This document shows positions 17,188 through 26,206 of a stretch of 64,000 nucleotides of DNA, piece after piece. Where the stretch lies: NCBI GenBank assembly GCA_964544605.1, contig CAZJBX010000001.1, positions 1 to 64,000 of the forward strand, given 5' to 3'. The notes below the pieces were generated by a model. It was not told the DNA's origin. It saw nothing but the letters and a program-made list of their open reading frames with translations, and searched no databases. The stretch comes from JAMIFN01 sp964544605 (GTDB taxonomy: Bacteria; Pseudomonadota; Gammaproteobacteria; Burkholderiales; Burkholderiaceae_C). The translations under genes and the position numbers were made by a program. The first letter of the stretch is position 1, and every line of letters begins with the position of its first letter.

Positions 17188-17954
17188 GCGGGCTGGAGGG
17201 CGGCCAGGCCCTGCAAAACCTCACCCACAATGATGATGCTGGGGCTGGCCAAACCGTGCTCGGCAATGCATTGGCTCAACTGGCCCAAAGTGCCCACGGC
17301 GTGGCGCTGCGTCGGCAAGCTGGCGTTTTGCACCACGGCCACGGGGGTGCTGGCGGGCAGGGCCTTGAGCAGCTCGGCCTGTATGGTTTGCGTCGTGCTC
17401 ATGCCCATATAGATGACGATGCTCATGCTGGCGCTGGCGGCCGCTTGCGCCACGGCGGCCCATTTGGGTTCTTGGTTTTCGGCGCTGGCATGGCCGGTCA
17501 CAAAAACCACGCCGCGCGCGTGCTGGCGGTGGGTCAGGCTGATGCCCAAATCGGCGGCGGCCGCTTGTGCGGCGCTGATGCCGTTGATGATTTCAAACGG
17601 AATGCCTGCCGCTTGCAGGGCGGCGATTTCCTCGCCCGCGCGGCCAAAAATCAGCGGCTCGCCGCCTTTCAAGCGCACCACGCGCTCGCCGGCCAAGGCG
17701 TGTTCCAGCATCAGGGCTTGAATTTGCGCCTGCGGGGTAGAAGGCTGGCCGCCGCGCTTGCCGGTGTGCAAAATGCGGGCCGTGGCTGGGGCGTGCTGCA
17801 AGATGTCGGGGTGCACCAAATCATCGACCAGCACCACGCTGGCCTGCGCCAGTGCGCGCGCGCCGCGCAGGGTGAGCAAATCGGGCGCGCCGCAGCCGGC
17901 GCCAAGCAAATAAACGGTGTGGAGTTCAGGGGTGTGGGACATAAGTGAATTCAT
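17184..17954 (-). CDS. cobA: Uroporphyrinogen-III C-methyltransferase
   Basis: SAM-dependent methylation of uroporphyrinogen III to precorrin-2 for siroheme or cobalamin. SUMT signatures: VYLLGAGCGAPDLLTL (near residue 17), VVLVDDLVHPDIL, RLKGGEPLIFGRAGEE and RGVVFVTGHAS. The first motif deviates from the usual GAGPGDPDLLT. Start is ATG 17954 or the internal ATG 17942; neither has a clear ribosome site. It is a stand-alone enzyme without the CysG oxidase/chelatase part. First gene of the cobA-nnr operon, divergent from the decarboxylase gene. Confidence 0.92.
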   Translation of the reverse strand: MNSLMSHTPELHTVYLLGAGCGAPDLLTLRGARALAQASVVLVDDLVHPDILQHAPATARILHTGKRGGQPSTPQAQIQALMLEHALAGERVVRLKGGEPLIFGRAGEEIAALQAAGIPFEIINGISAAQAAAADLGISLTHRQHARGVVFVTGHASAENQEPKWAAVAQAAASASMSIVIYMGMSTTQTIQAELLKALPASTPVAVVQNASLPTQRHAVGTLGQLSQCIAEHGLASPSIIIVGEVLQGLAALQPA

Positions 17955-18147
17955 ATGGCGAAGAAGGGCGCTGCGCTTTATTGGGGCTGGGACGCGGCGG
18001 CGGGGTATTTTTTTGCATAATGCTTGAATTGCCCTTGGGGTCACGCGCCTTGCGCTGGCCTTGGGGCACTGCAAGCCTGTTGCTTGAGGCCGCCATTGTG
18101 CAGCCACTGGCCGCAGGCTTTATTCTTTCCATTTTGTGGTGAAGGCC

Positions 18148-20433
18148 ATGTCTGCAAGCAAGTTCAATTTTCCCATCATCATCATTGACGAGGATTACCG
18201 CGCCGAGAACACCTCGGGTTTGGGCATTCGTGCCTTGGCCGCCGCCATCCAAGACTTGGGTTTTGATGTGCTGGGGGTCACCAGCTACGGCGATTTGAGC
18301 CAATTCGCGCAGCAGCAAAGCCGTGCCTCGGCCTTTATTTTGTCGGTTGATGACGATGAATTTGCCCACGACAGCGGCGACAACTATGACGCCAGCCCGA
18401 TTGTGCAAAGCCTGCGCAACTTCATTGGCGAGGTGCGCCGCAAAAACGCCGATGTGCCCATCTACATCTATGGCGAAACCAAAACCAGCCGCCACCTGCC
18501 CAATGATGTGCTGCGCGAGCTGCACGGCTTCATCCATATGTTTGAAGACACGCCTGAGTTTGTCGCCAAACACATCATCCGCGAGGCCAAAAGCTATCTT
18601 GAAGGCATCCAGCCGCCGTTTTTCAAGGCCCTGCTGGACTATGCCGACGACGGCTCGTTTAGCTGGCACTGCCCTGGGCACTCAGGCGGCGTGGCCTTTT
18701 TGAAGTCGCCCATTGGCCAGATGTACCACCAGTTTTATGGCGAAAACATGCTGCGCGCCGATGTCTGCAATGCGGTGGAAGAGCTGGGCCAACTGCTGGA
18801 CCACAACGGCGCCATTGGCGATGCCGAGCGCAATGCGGCCCGCATCTTCAATGCCGACCACTGCTACTTCGTCACCAACGGCACATCCACGGCCAACAAA
18901 ATCGTTTGGCACCACAGCGTTGGCCCCGGCGATGTGGTGGTGATTGACCGCAACTGCCACAAATCGAATCTGCACGCCATCATCATGACGGGGGCGATTC
19001 CCGTCTTTTTGCGCCCCACGCGCAACCACTACGGCATCATCGGCCCGATTCCTGAGAGCGAATTCAGCGCCGAGGTCATCCGCGAGAAAATCCGCGCCAA
19101 CCCCCTGCTGCAAGGCGTGGATGCGGATGCCGTCAAACCCAAAATCTTGACCCTGACGCAATCGACCTACGACGGTGTGCTCTACAACACCGAAACCATC
19201 AAGCAAAACCTCGATGGCTATGTCGATAACCTGCACTTTGATGAGGCTTGGCTGCCGCACGCGGCCTTCCACCCCTTCTACGGCACCTTCCACGCCATGG
19301 GCAAAAAGCGCCCCCGCCCCAAGCACAGCATGGTCTATTCCACGCAGTCCATCCACAAACTGCTGGCGGGCATCTCGCAGGCTTCCCAAGTGCTGGTGCA
19401 AGACGCGCAAGAAACGCATCTGGACCACCATTTGTTCAATGAAGCCTATTTGATGCACACCTCCACCAGCCCGCAATACAGCATCATTGCCAGTTGCGAT
19501 GTGGCCGCCGCCATGATGGAGCCGCCCGGGGGCCGCGCCTTGGTCGAAGAGAGCATTGCCGAGGCGCTGGACTTCCGCCGCGCCATGCGCAAGGTCGAGC
19601 AAGACTACGGCGAGGACTGGTGGTTCAAAGTCTGGGGGCCGCAAGATGTGGTGGCCGAAGGCGTGGGCGAGCCTGAGGACTGGGTCATCCACAGCGACAG
19701 CGATTGGCACGGCTTTGGCGATTTGGCCGAAGGCTTCAATATGCTCGACCCCATCAAATCCACCATCGTCACGCCGGGCTTGAACTTGGACGGCAGCTTC
19801 AGTGAAACAGGCATTCCCGCCTCCATCGTCACCAAATTCTTGGCCGAGCACGGCGTGGTGGTTGAAAAAACGGGCCTCTACAGCTTCTTCATCATGTTCA
19901 CCATCGGCATCACCAAAGGCCGCTGGAACACCCTGCTCACCGCCTTGCAGCAGTTCAAAGACGACTACGACAAAAACCAAGCCCTGTGGCGCATCCTGCC
20001 TGAATTCTGCAAAGCGCACCCACGCTATGAGCGCATGGGCCTGCGCGACCTCTGCCAGCATGTGCACAGCCTCTATGCCAAGCACGATGTGGCGCGCCTG
20101 AGCACCGAGATTTACCTCTCTGAGTTGCGCCCCGCCATGAAGCCCGCCGATGCCTACGCCAAAATCGCCCACCGCCAAACTGAGCGCGTCGAAATCGACG
20201 ACTTGGAAGGCCGCATCACCGTGGGCTTGGTCACGCCCTACCCGCCGGGCATTCCGCTGCTCATTCCGGGCGAAGTCTTCAACAAAAAAATCGTGGACTA
20301 CCTCAAGTTCAACCGCGAATTTGCCCAAGCCTGCCCTGGCTTTGAGACGGATATTCACGGTTTGGTGCATTTGACGGATGAAAACGGCGTGAAACGCTTT
20401 TACGCCGATTGCGTGGCGCAAGAGGCCAGCTAA
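18148..20433 (+). CDS. Orn/Lys/Arg decarboxylase, AdiA/LdcC-type
   Basis: PLP-dependent decarboxylase of fold type I. Residues 1 to about 120 form the N-terminal wing domain (IIIIDEDYRAENTSG); the catalytic core has PGHSGGVAF, HFDEAWLPHAAFHPFYG and the PLP lysine in STQSIHKLLAG (near 403). 761 residues is the length of the large decameric-type enzymes. ATG 18148 is chosen over two upstream GTG codons. The substrate (lysine, arginine or ornithine) cannot be told from sequence by eye. No antiporter gene is adjacent, which argues for a biosynthetic rather than acid-resistance role. Confidence 0.92.
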   Translation: MSASKFNFPIIIIDEDYRAENTSGLGIRALAAAIQDLGFDVLGVTSYGDLSQFAQQQSRASAFILSVDDDEFAHDSGDNYDASPIVQSLRNFIGEVRRKNADVPIYIYGETKTSRHLPNDVLRELHGFIHMFEDTPEFVAKHIIREAKSYLEGIQPPFFKALLDYADDGSFSWHCPGHSGGVAFLKSPIGQMYHQFYGENMLRADVCNAVEELGQLLDHNGAIGDAERNAARIFNADHCYFVTNGTSTANKIVWHHSVGPGDVVVIDRNCHKSNLHAIIMTGAIPVFLRPTRNHYGIIGPIPESEFSAEVIREKIRANPLLQGVDADAVKPKILTLTQSTYDGVLYNTETIKQNLDGYVDNLHFDEAWLPHAAFHPFYGTFHAMGKKRPRPKHSMVYSTQSIHKLLAGISQASQVLVQDAQETHLDHHLFNEAYLMHTSTSPQYSIIASCDVAAAMMEPPGGRALVEESIAEALDFRRAMRKVEQDYGEDWWFKVWGPQDVVAEGVGEPEDWVIHSDSDWHGFGDLAEGFNMLDPIKSTIVTPGLNLDGSFSETGIPASIVTKFLAEHGVVVEKTGLYSFFIMFTIGITKGRWNTLLTALQQFKDDYDKNQALWRILPEFCKAHPRYERMGLRDLCQHVHSLYAKHDVARLSTEIYLSELRPAMKPADAYAKIAHRQTERVEIDDLEGRITVGLVTPYPPGIPLLIPGEVFNKKIVDYLKFNREFAQACPGFETDIHGLVHLTDENGVKRFYADCVAQEAS

Positions 20434-20506
20434 AGCCTCTAAAATCCCCTGCTTTGCGTTTTGCTAAGGCCGCCTTTGGGCGGCTTGGCCCCATCGTTTT
20501 CTAGCC

Positions 20507-23500
20507 GTGCGCCTTCAGTCCATCAAGCTCTCGGGCTTCAAGTCCTTTGCCGATGCCACCCACTTCCAGTTGCCCGGGCAGTTGGTGGGTGTGGTTGGGC
20601 CGAACGGTTGCGGCAAATCCAACATCATGGATGCCGTGCGCTGGGTGCTGGGCGAATCACGGGCCTCTGAGCTGCGTGGCGAGTCCATGCAAGATGTGAT
20701 TTTTAACGGCAGCACCACGCGCAAACCCGCCAGCCGCGCCAGCGTTGAGCTGGTGTTTGACAACAGCGACCACCGCGCCGGCGGGCAATGGAACCAATTC
20801 AGTGAAATCGCCGTCAAGCGCGTGCTCACCCGCGATGGCGGCAGCAGCTATTTCATCAACAACCAATTGGTGCGCCGCCGCGATGTGCAAGATGTTTTTA
20901 TGGGCACGGGCTTGGGGCCACGCGCCTACGCCATCATCGGGCAGGGCACCATCAGCCGCATCATTGAGAGCCGCCCTGAGGAGCTGCGTCTGTTTCTGGA
21001 AGAAGCCGCTGGCGTGTCCAAATACAAAGAGCGCCGTCGCGAAACCGAAAACCGCTTGCACGGCACGCGCGACAACCTGACGCGGGTGGAAGACATCCTG
21101 CGCGAGCTGGGCGGGCAACTGGGCCGCCTTGAGCGCCAAGCCGAAGTCGCGAAAAAATACCACGCCCTGCAAGCGCAGCAGCAATTGCGCCAGCAGCAGC
21201 AATGGTGGCTGCGGGCGCAAGAGGCGCAAGGCCAGCTCACGCAATTGCAAGCCCAAGTGCTGCAAGAAGGCACGGCCGTAGAGCGCGAAATGGCCGATTT
21301 GCGCGCCGTTGAAGCGAATTTGGAAGTCATCCGCCAAAGCTATTACGACGCAGGCGAGGCTGTGAATGTGGCGCAAAACCAGATGTATCAGGCCACCGCT
21401 GAGGTCGGCAAGCTGGAAGCGGAAATCCGTTTTGCGGCGCAAAGCCGCGAGCAAGCCCGCCTGCGCTTGGTGCAATTGCAAGAGCAAAATGCGCAATGGC
21501 AGCAGCGCTTGGCCGAAGGCGAGGAGCAAGAGCAAGACATTGCCGCCCAGCTTGAAGAAGCGCAAGAGCAGGCCGAACTTTTGGCCGCCCAAGCCAGCGA
21601 GCAGGGCAGCGTGCAGCCCATGGCCGAAGAAGCCTTGCGCCAAGCCCAGGCTGCGGCCAATGCCGAGCGCCAAGCCGTGCAACAGGCGCAGCAGCAATTG
21701 CAATTGCTGGCCGCCGAGCAACGCCACACGGGCGAGCGTCTGCAACAACTGAGCCTGCGCCGCGAGCGTTTGCAGGGCGATAAAAACGCCCTCAACATCC
21801 CCGATGGGCAGTTGCTTGCTGGCGTGCAAAGCAATTTGGCCTTGGCCGAAGACGAGCTGGCCATGAGCCAAGCGCAATGGGAGCAATTGCAGGCCGATTT
21901 ACCCGAGCTGGAGGCGCAGCGCCAACACAGCCAGCAGAGCTTGCAAGAAGAAAGCGCCCGCCTGAGCCAAGTGCAAGCGCAATGGCAGGCCCTGCGCCAA
22001 GTGCAAGAGCAATTGCAAAGCGGCGGCAAACTCGCCCCTTGGCTTGAAAAGCAGGGCTTGGGCCATTTGCAAGCCCTGTGGCAAAAACTGCAAATTCAAG
22101 ACGGCTGGGCCACGGCGCTAGAGGCCGCCCTGCGCGAGAGGATGCAAGGGCTGGAAGTCTCGCAGCTCAATGGCTTGGCGGGCTTTGTACACGACGCGCC
22201 CAGCAGCAAATTGGTCTTCTACAGCCTGCCTGCTGCCCCGCCAGTGTCATCAACGCCTGCCAGCAAGCCTGAGCTCAAAGCCCTGAGCGACACCCTGCAA
22301 ATTCATGATGCCGCCTTGATGGGCCTGCTGCGCCACTGGCTCACGGGCGTTTACATCGCGGGCGATGTGCGCCAAGCCTTGGGCCTGCGCGAGCAACTGG
22401 CCGCCCACGAATGGATTTACACCCCCGAAGGCCATTGCGTGGGCCGCCACAGCCTGCACTTTTACGCCCCCGATGCGGCCGAAAGCGGCATGTTGGCGCG
22501 GGCGCAAGAAATTGAAGGGCTGCACAAGCAAATCAAAGCGCAAGAAATGCTGCTGGAAACGGCCCAAAGCACGGCCCAGCGCAGCATCCAGCGCCACCAA
22601 GAGGCGCAGGCCAAAGAGCAGGGCTTGCGCCGTGAGGTGCAAGCGGCCACCGCCCGTGTGCACGAGCTGAAAATGGAGGCCATGCGCTTGGCGCAACTGC
22701 TGGCGCAAAGCCAAGCCCGTGCCGAGCAGCTCGATGGCGAAATGCAGGACATCCGCGCTGAGGAAGAAGGGTTGCTGGAGCGCCAAATGGAGGCCGAAGC
22801 CCGTTTTGAAGAGCTGGACTTGAGCTTGGCCGAGGCGCAAGAAGCCTACACCCTGAAAGAAGATGCCGTACTCGCTGCCCAGCGCCAGCTTGAAGACGCG
22901 CGCCAAAGCCAGCGCCAGCTTGAAGACCGTGCCCGTGAAGCCGCCTTCAGCGTGAAAAGCCTGCAAAGCAAAGCGCAAGATTTGGGCCGCAGCCTGCAAG
23001 TGGCGCAGCAGCAACTCGCCAGCTTGCAGGCCGATATGGCGCAGGCCGAGCAAACCCTGGCGCAAACGGCCAGTACCGATATGGACGAGGCCCTGCAAGC
23101 GGCGCTGGCGCACAAGGTGGAACAAGAGCGCCTGCTGGCCGCCCGCCGCAGTGCGCACGATGATTTGACGCAAAAACTGCGCAGCAGCGATGAGCGCCGT
23201 ATGCAGATTGACCGTGGCCTGGAGCCTTTGCGCCAGCGCATCACCGAGCTGAAAATGCAGCAGCAAGCTGCTGAAATTGCCGTGGCGCAATACCGCCAGC
23301 AATTGCAAGAGGCCGAGGCCGACGAAGCCGCGCTGGAGGCCAGCATTGCCGCTGAGGGCGTGGCCCTGAGCGCCCTGCAAGCCGAGTTGGATGATGTGCA
23401 GCGCCGCATTGCCAGCCTTGGCGCGGTGAACTTGGCCGCGCTTGAAGAACTGGCCGCAGCGCAAGAGCGCAAAGGCTTTTTGGATGCGCAAATGGCCGAC

Positions 23501-24031
23501 TTGCAAGCGGCGATTGACACCCTTGAGGGCGCGATTCGCAAAATTGATGCGGAAACGCGTGAGCTGCTGATGGGCACTTTCAACCAAGTCAATGAGCACT
23601 TTGGCCGCATGTTCCCCTCTTTGTTTGGCGGCGGCCAGGCCAAGCTGATGATGACGGGCGGCGAGGTGCTGGATGCGGGCGTGCAGGTCATGGCGCAGCC
23701 GCCAGGCAAAAAGAACCAAACCATTCACTTGCTCTCGGGCGGGGAAAAGGCGCTCACCGCCATTGCCTTGGTGTTTGCGATTTTCCAGCTCAACCCGGCG
23801 CCGTTTTGCTTGCTCGATGAGGTGGATGCGCCGCTGGACGATGCCAACACCGAGCGCTATGCGAAGCTGGTGGCCAATATGAGTGCCAATACACAGTTTT
23901 TATTCATCAGCCACAACAAAATCGCCATGGAAATTGCGCAACAATTGGTCGGCGTGACCATGCAAGAGCAAGGCGTGTCGCGCATTGTGGCGGTGGATAT
24001 GGAAGTGGCCAGCACAATGATGGAGTCTTGA
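20507..24031 (+). CDS. smc: Chromosome segregation protein SMC
   Basis: Chromosome-condensing ATPase. Walker A GPNGCGKS at residues 31-38, long Gln/Ala/Glu-rich coiled coils, a hinge domain at about 515-660, then the C-terminal head with LSGGEKALTAIAL (near 1076) and FCLLDEVDAPLDD (near 1100). 1,174 residues is the family norm. The start is GTG 20507, as the protein must begin MRLQSIKLSGFKSF. It is followed by zipA with overlapping reading, the order usual in beta-proteobacteria. scpA/scpB are not in the window. Confidence 0.96.
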   Translation: MRLQSIKLSGFKSFADATHFQLPGQLVGVVGPNGCGKSNIMDAVRWVLGESRASELRGESMQDVIFNGSTTRKPASRASVELVFDNSDHRAGGQWNQFSEIAVKRVLTRDGGSSYFINNQLVRRRDVQDVFMGTGLGPRAYAIIGQGTISRIIESRPEELRLFLEEAAGVSKYKERRRETENRLHGTRDNLTRVEDILRELGGQLGRLERQAEVAKKYHALQAQQQLRQQQQWWLRAQEAQGQLTQLQAQVLQEGTAVEREMADLRAVEANLEVIRQSYYDAGEAVNVAQNQMYQATAEVGKLEAEIRFAAQSREQARLRLVQLQEQNAQWQQRLAEGEEQEQDIAAQLEEAQEQAELLAAQASEQGSVQPMAEEALRQAQAAANAERQAVQQAQQQLQLLAAEQRHTGERLQQLSLRRERLQGDKNALNIPDGQLLAGVQSNLALAEDELAMSQAQWEQLQADLPELEAQRQHSQQSLQEESARLSQVQAQWQALRQVQEQLQSGGKLAPWLEKQGLGHLQALWQKLQIQDGWATALEAALRERMQGLEVSQLNGLAGFVHDAPSSKLVFYSLPAAPPVSSTPASKPELKALSDTLQIHDAALMGLLRHWLTGVYIAGDVRQALGLREQLAAHEWIYTPEGHCVGRHSLHFYAPDAAESGMLARAQEIEGLHKQIKAQEMLLETAQSTAQRSIQRHQEAQAKEQGLRREVQAATARVHELKMEAMRLAQLLAQSQARAEQLDGEMQDIRAEEEGLLERQMEAEARFEELDLSLAEAQEAYTLKEDAVLAAQRQLEDARQSQRQLEDRAREAAFSVKSLQSKAQDLGRSLQVAQQQLASLQADMAQAEQTLAQTASTDMDEALQAALAHKVEQERLLAARRSAHDDLTQKLRSSDERRMQIDRGLEPLRQRITELKMQQQAAEIAVAQYRQQLQEAEADEAALEASIAAEGVALSALQAELDDVQRRIASLGAVNLAALEELAAAQERKGFLDAQMADLQAAIDTLEGAIRKIDAETRELLMGTFNQVNEHFGRMFPSLFGGGQAKLMMTGGEVLDAGVQVMAQPPGKKNQTIHLLSGGEKALTAIALVFAIFQLNPAPFCLLDEVDAPLDDANTERYAKLVANMSANTQFLFISHNKIAMEIAQQLVGVTMQEQGVSRIVAVDMEVASTMMES

Positions 24032-24036
24032 GTTTT

Positions 24037-25116
24037 ATGAATACCCTGAATGTGGGCTTGTTGGTTTTGGCTGCGTTGGCACTGCTGGGCGTTTGGTCTT
24101 TTAACCGCTGGCAGCAAAGGCAAAGCCAAGTGCGCACCAGCCACAAAGAGCGCCACGAGCGCAAAGAGCCGCAAGCCCTGCCTGACGGCGCAGATTTTGA
24201 TGCGGACTTTCAGCCGCAGTTGGCCCCCCATGCTGCGCCGCCGCCCATGCCGCAGGCCCACATTCGCTTGCAAGAGCCGATTGATGCGCTGATTGACAGC
24301 ATCGTGGCCTTGGATTTGCCCAAACCTTGCTTGGGCGCGGCCTTGCTCAAAGCCTGGCCCAATACCCGCCGCGTGGGCAGCAAGCCCGTGCTGCTGGAGG
24401 GCTGGGATGAGGCGGCGCAAGTGTGGGAATTCCCGCAAGCGCACAAAAGCTACAGCCAAGTGCAACTGGCGGTGCAGTTGGACAACCGCTTGGGGCCGCT
24501 GAATGCCGTGGAGTTCTCTGAATTCATTGGCATCGCCCAGCGCTATGCCGACCACGATGCCATTCAAGCCCATTTGCAGCACCTGCCTGAAATGCAGGCC
24601 GAGCTCAAACGCGCCTTGGAACTGGAAAGCTTTGCCAAAGAGGTGGATGTGCAGTTGGAGTTTTATGTCGCCACCCAAGGCGCGCCGTGGTCGGTGGGCT
24701 TGGTGGAAGAAAGCGTGCGGCCCTACGGCTTCCAGCGCGAGAAAGAGGTCTGGCGCATGTTGTGGCGTCCGCCAGAAGCGCCTGAGGCCGAGCCCATGAG
24801 CGCCTTCAGCTTGCAGTTTGACGCGCAGGCGGCGCTATCGACCGAGCTGCATGAAAACGGCGTACACCGCCTGCAATTGCTGCTGGATGTGCCGCAACTG
24901 CCGCAAGATTTGCGCCCCTTTGAGCGCCTCACCGAGGCCGTATTGGGCTTGGCCGCCAGCTTGGATGGGCGCGTGGTGGACCGCGATGGCCGTTCTATTT
25001 CACAAGAGCTGCTGCAAAATTTAGATGCCCAATTGCAGGAGATTTACCAGCAGTTGGCGCTGCGTGATTTGGCCGCAGGCTCGCCCCAAGCCAAGCGCCT
25101 GTTCTCACGCGGCTAA
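24037..25116 (+). CDS. zipA: Cell division protein ZipA-like
   Basis: Membrane anchor that bundles FtsZ. An N-terminal membrane helix (about residues 5-23) precedes a basic Arg/Gln/Lys-rich segment and a linker, then a C-terminal FtsZ-binding-like domain (about 235-350: MSAFSLQFDA, HRLQLLLDVPQLP, FERLTEAVLGLAASLDG). 359 residues. ATG 24037 lies five bases after the smc stop, GGAG at 24022-24025. The smc-zipA order supports the call; the usual next gene ligA is missing here. Confidence 0.85.
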   Translation: MNTLNVGLLVLAALALLGVWSFNRWQQRQSQVRTSHKERHERKEPQALPDGADFDADFQPQLAPHAAPPPMPQAHIRLQEPIDALIDSIVALDLPKPCLGAALLKAWPNTRRVGSKPVLLEGWDEAAQVWEFPQAHKSYSQVQLAVQLDNRLGPLNAVEFSEFIGIAQRYADHDAIQAHLQHLPEMQAELKRALELESFAKEVDVQLEFYVATQGAPWSVGLVEESVRPYGFQREKEVWRMLWRPPEAPEAEPMSAFSLQFDAQAALSTELHENGVHRLQLLLDVPQLPQDLRPFERLTEAVLGLAASLDGRVVDRDGRSISQELLQNLDAQLQEIYQQLALRDLAAGSPQAKRLFSRG

Positions 25117-25190
25117 GCCCTTGCGGGCAAGCGGCGGTGCGCCCCTTAGAATGCGGGCCATCTGACGATTTTGACGAATAGAGTAAGAAC

Positions 25191-25910
25191 ATGAAAAAAA
25201 ACCAGCACGCCTTGAAAAACACGGCATGGTTCGCCGCCCTTGCTGCTGCGGCCTTGGCTTTGGCCGCCTGTGGCGGCGGCGACTCCGACCGCTACTATGT
25301 GGACGCGCCCAAAGACATGACCGGCAGCGTGGCCGCCAGCGCCTTGGTCAGCAAAGCCAAAGTCAAAGCCCTCTGCGCCGATGGCAAAAGCTATAGCGCC
25401 ACAGCCAATGAGCAAGGCGCCTTCAGCATGGAGCCGCCCGTGGCCGCCTACCCCTGCCTGCTGGAAGCCAGCGGCGGCAATTTGGCCGAACTGCTGCCCG
25501 GCAGTAGCAAACTCTACTCTTACGCTGGGGCCACAGGCAAGGTCAACATCACACCGCTGACGCATTTGGTCGTGGTGCAAGCCTATGGCCAAGCTGCGCC
25601 CAGCGCCTACACGCCAGGGCTCAACCTCAGCGGCCCAGTGGCTGGCCTGCAAAGCGCACTTGAAGAAGCCCGCTATTTGGCCGTGAACACCAATTTCGTC
25701 CCCTTTGGCGCCAGCCTCAGCGCGGGCGATGCCTGGCAAACCCTGCATCAAAACCTGCTGAACACCGTGGCCGCTGATGCCAGCTTGGGCAATTTTGCGG
25801 CCTTGGCCACGCAATATGTTGCGGGCAACACGGCCCTGCCGCAAGCCCTAGAGCCTGTGCCCACGCCCAGCCCTACACCCCTGCCCAGCCCCACTGCCAA
25901 CCCCGCTTGA
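25191..25910 (+). CDS. Hypothetical lipoprotein
   Basis: 239 residues. A signal peptide ending in a lipobox LALAAC puts the lipidated cysteine at 27, followed by GGGDSD, an outer-membrane-sorting type start. The mature part has a carboxypeptidase-regulatory-like stretch (TGSVAASALVSKAKVKALC...) and a Pro/Thr/Ser-rich C-terminus with PTPSP repeats. I do not recognise a named family with certainty. A possible -10 (TAGAAT, 25147-25152) lies 39 bases upstream, so it is probably transcribed on its own. Confidence 0.75.
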   Translation: MKKNQHALKNTAWFAALAAAALALAACGGGDSDRYYVDAPKDMTGSVAASALVSKAKVKALCADGKSYSATANEQGAFSMEPPVAAYPCLLEASGGNLAELLPGSSKLYSYAGATGKVNITPLTHLVVVQAYGQAAPSAYTPGLNLSGPVAGLQSALEEARYLAVNTNFVPFGASLSAGDAWQTLHQNLLNTVAADASLGNFAALATQYVAGNTALPQALEPVPTPSPTPLPSPTANPA

Positions 25911-25951
25911 GCTGGCGCAGCCATCCCCTTTTTTAAATTGGAGTGAACCCC

Positions 25952-26194
25952 ATGACCGCAGAAGAATTGCGCAGCATCATTGCTGCTGGTTTGACATGCA
26001 GCCACCTTGAGCTTGAAGGCGATGGTCGCCACTGGTACGCCGTGGTTGTGTCTGAGGCTTTTGAGGGCCTGCGCCCCATTGCCCGCCACCAAAAGGTCTA
26101 TGCCACCTTGGGCGAACGCATGCATACCGATGAGGTCCACGCCCTATCCATCAAAGCCTTCACGCCCCAAGAATGGGCCAATCAAGCCCAATAA
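25952..26194 (+). CDS. ibaG: BolA-family protein IbaG
   Basis: 80-residue BolA/YrbA-type protein, with the family pattern LELEGDGRHWYAVVVSEAFEG, RHQKVYATLGE and HALSIKAFTPQEW. BolA proteins partner with monothiol glutaredoxins in iron-sulfur cofactor handling. ATG 25952 follows TTGGAGTG. It sits 12 bases before murA, the ibaG-murA order seen in many proteobacteria. Confidence 0.92.
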   Translation: MTAEELRSIIAAGLTCSHLELEGDGRHWYAVVVSEAFEGLRPIARHQKVYATLGERMHTDEVHALSIKAFTPQEWANQAQ

Positions 26195-26206
26195 GGCCAC
26201 AACACC

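Noticed and set aside
18682..20421. Long open frame antisense to the decarboxylase gene
   Set aside because: High-G+C shadow frame; no recognised domains and no ribosome site, while the sense frame is a clear PLP enzyme.
22250..23728. Long open frames antisense to smc
   Set aside because: Shadows produced by the G+C-rich repetitive coiled-coil coding sequence; composition (His/Leu/Ala-rich) is typical of non-coding frames.
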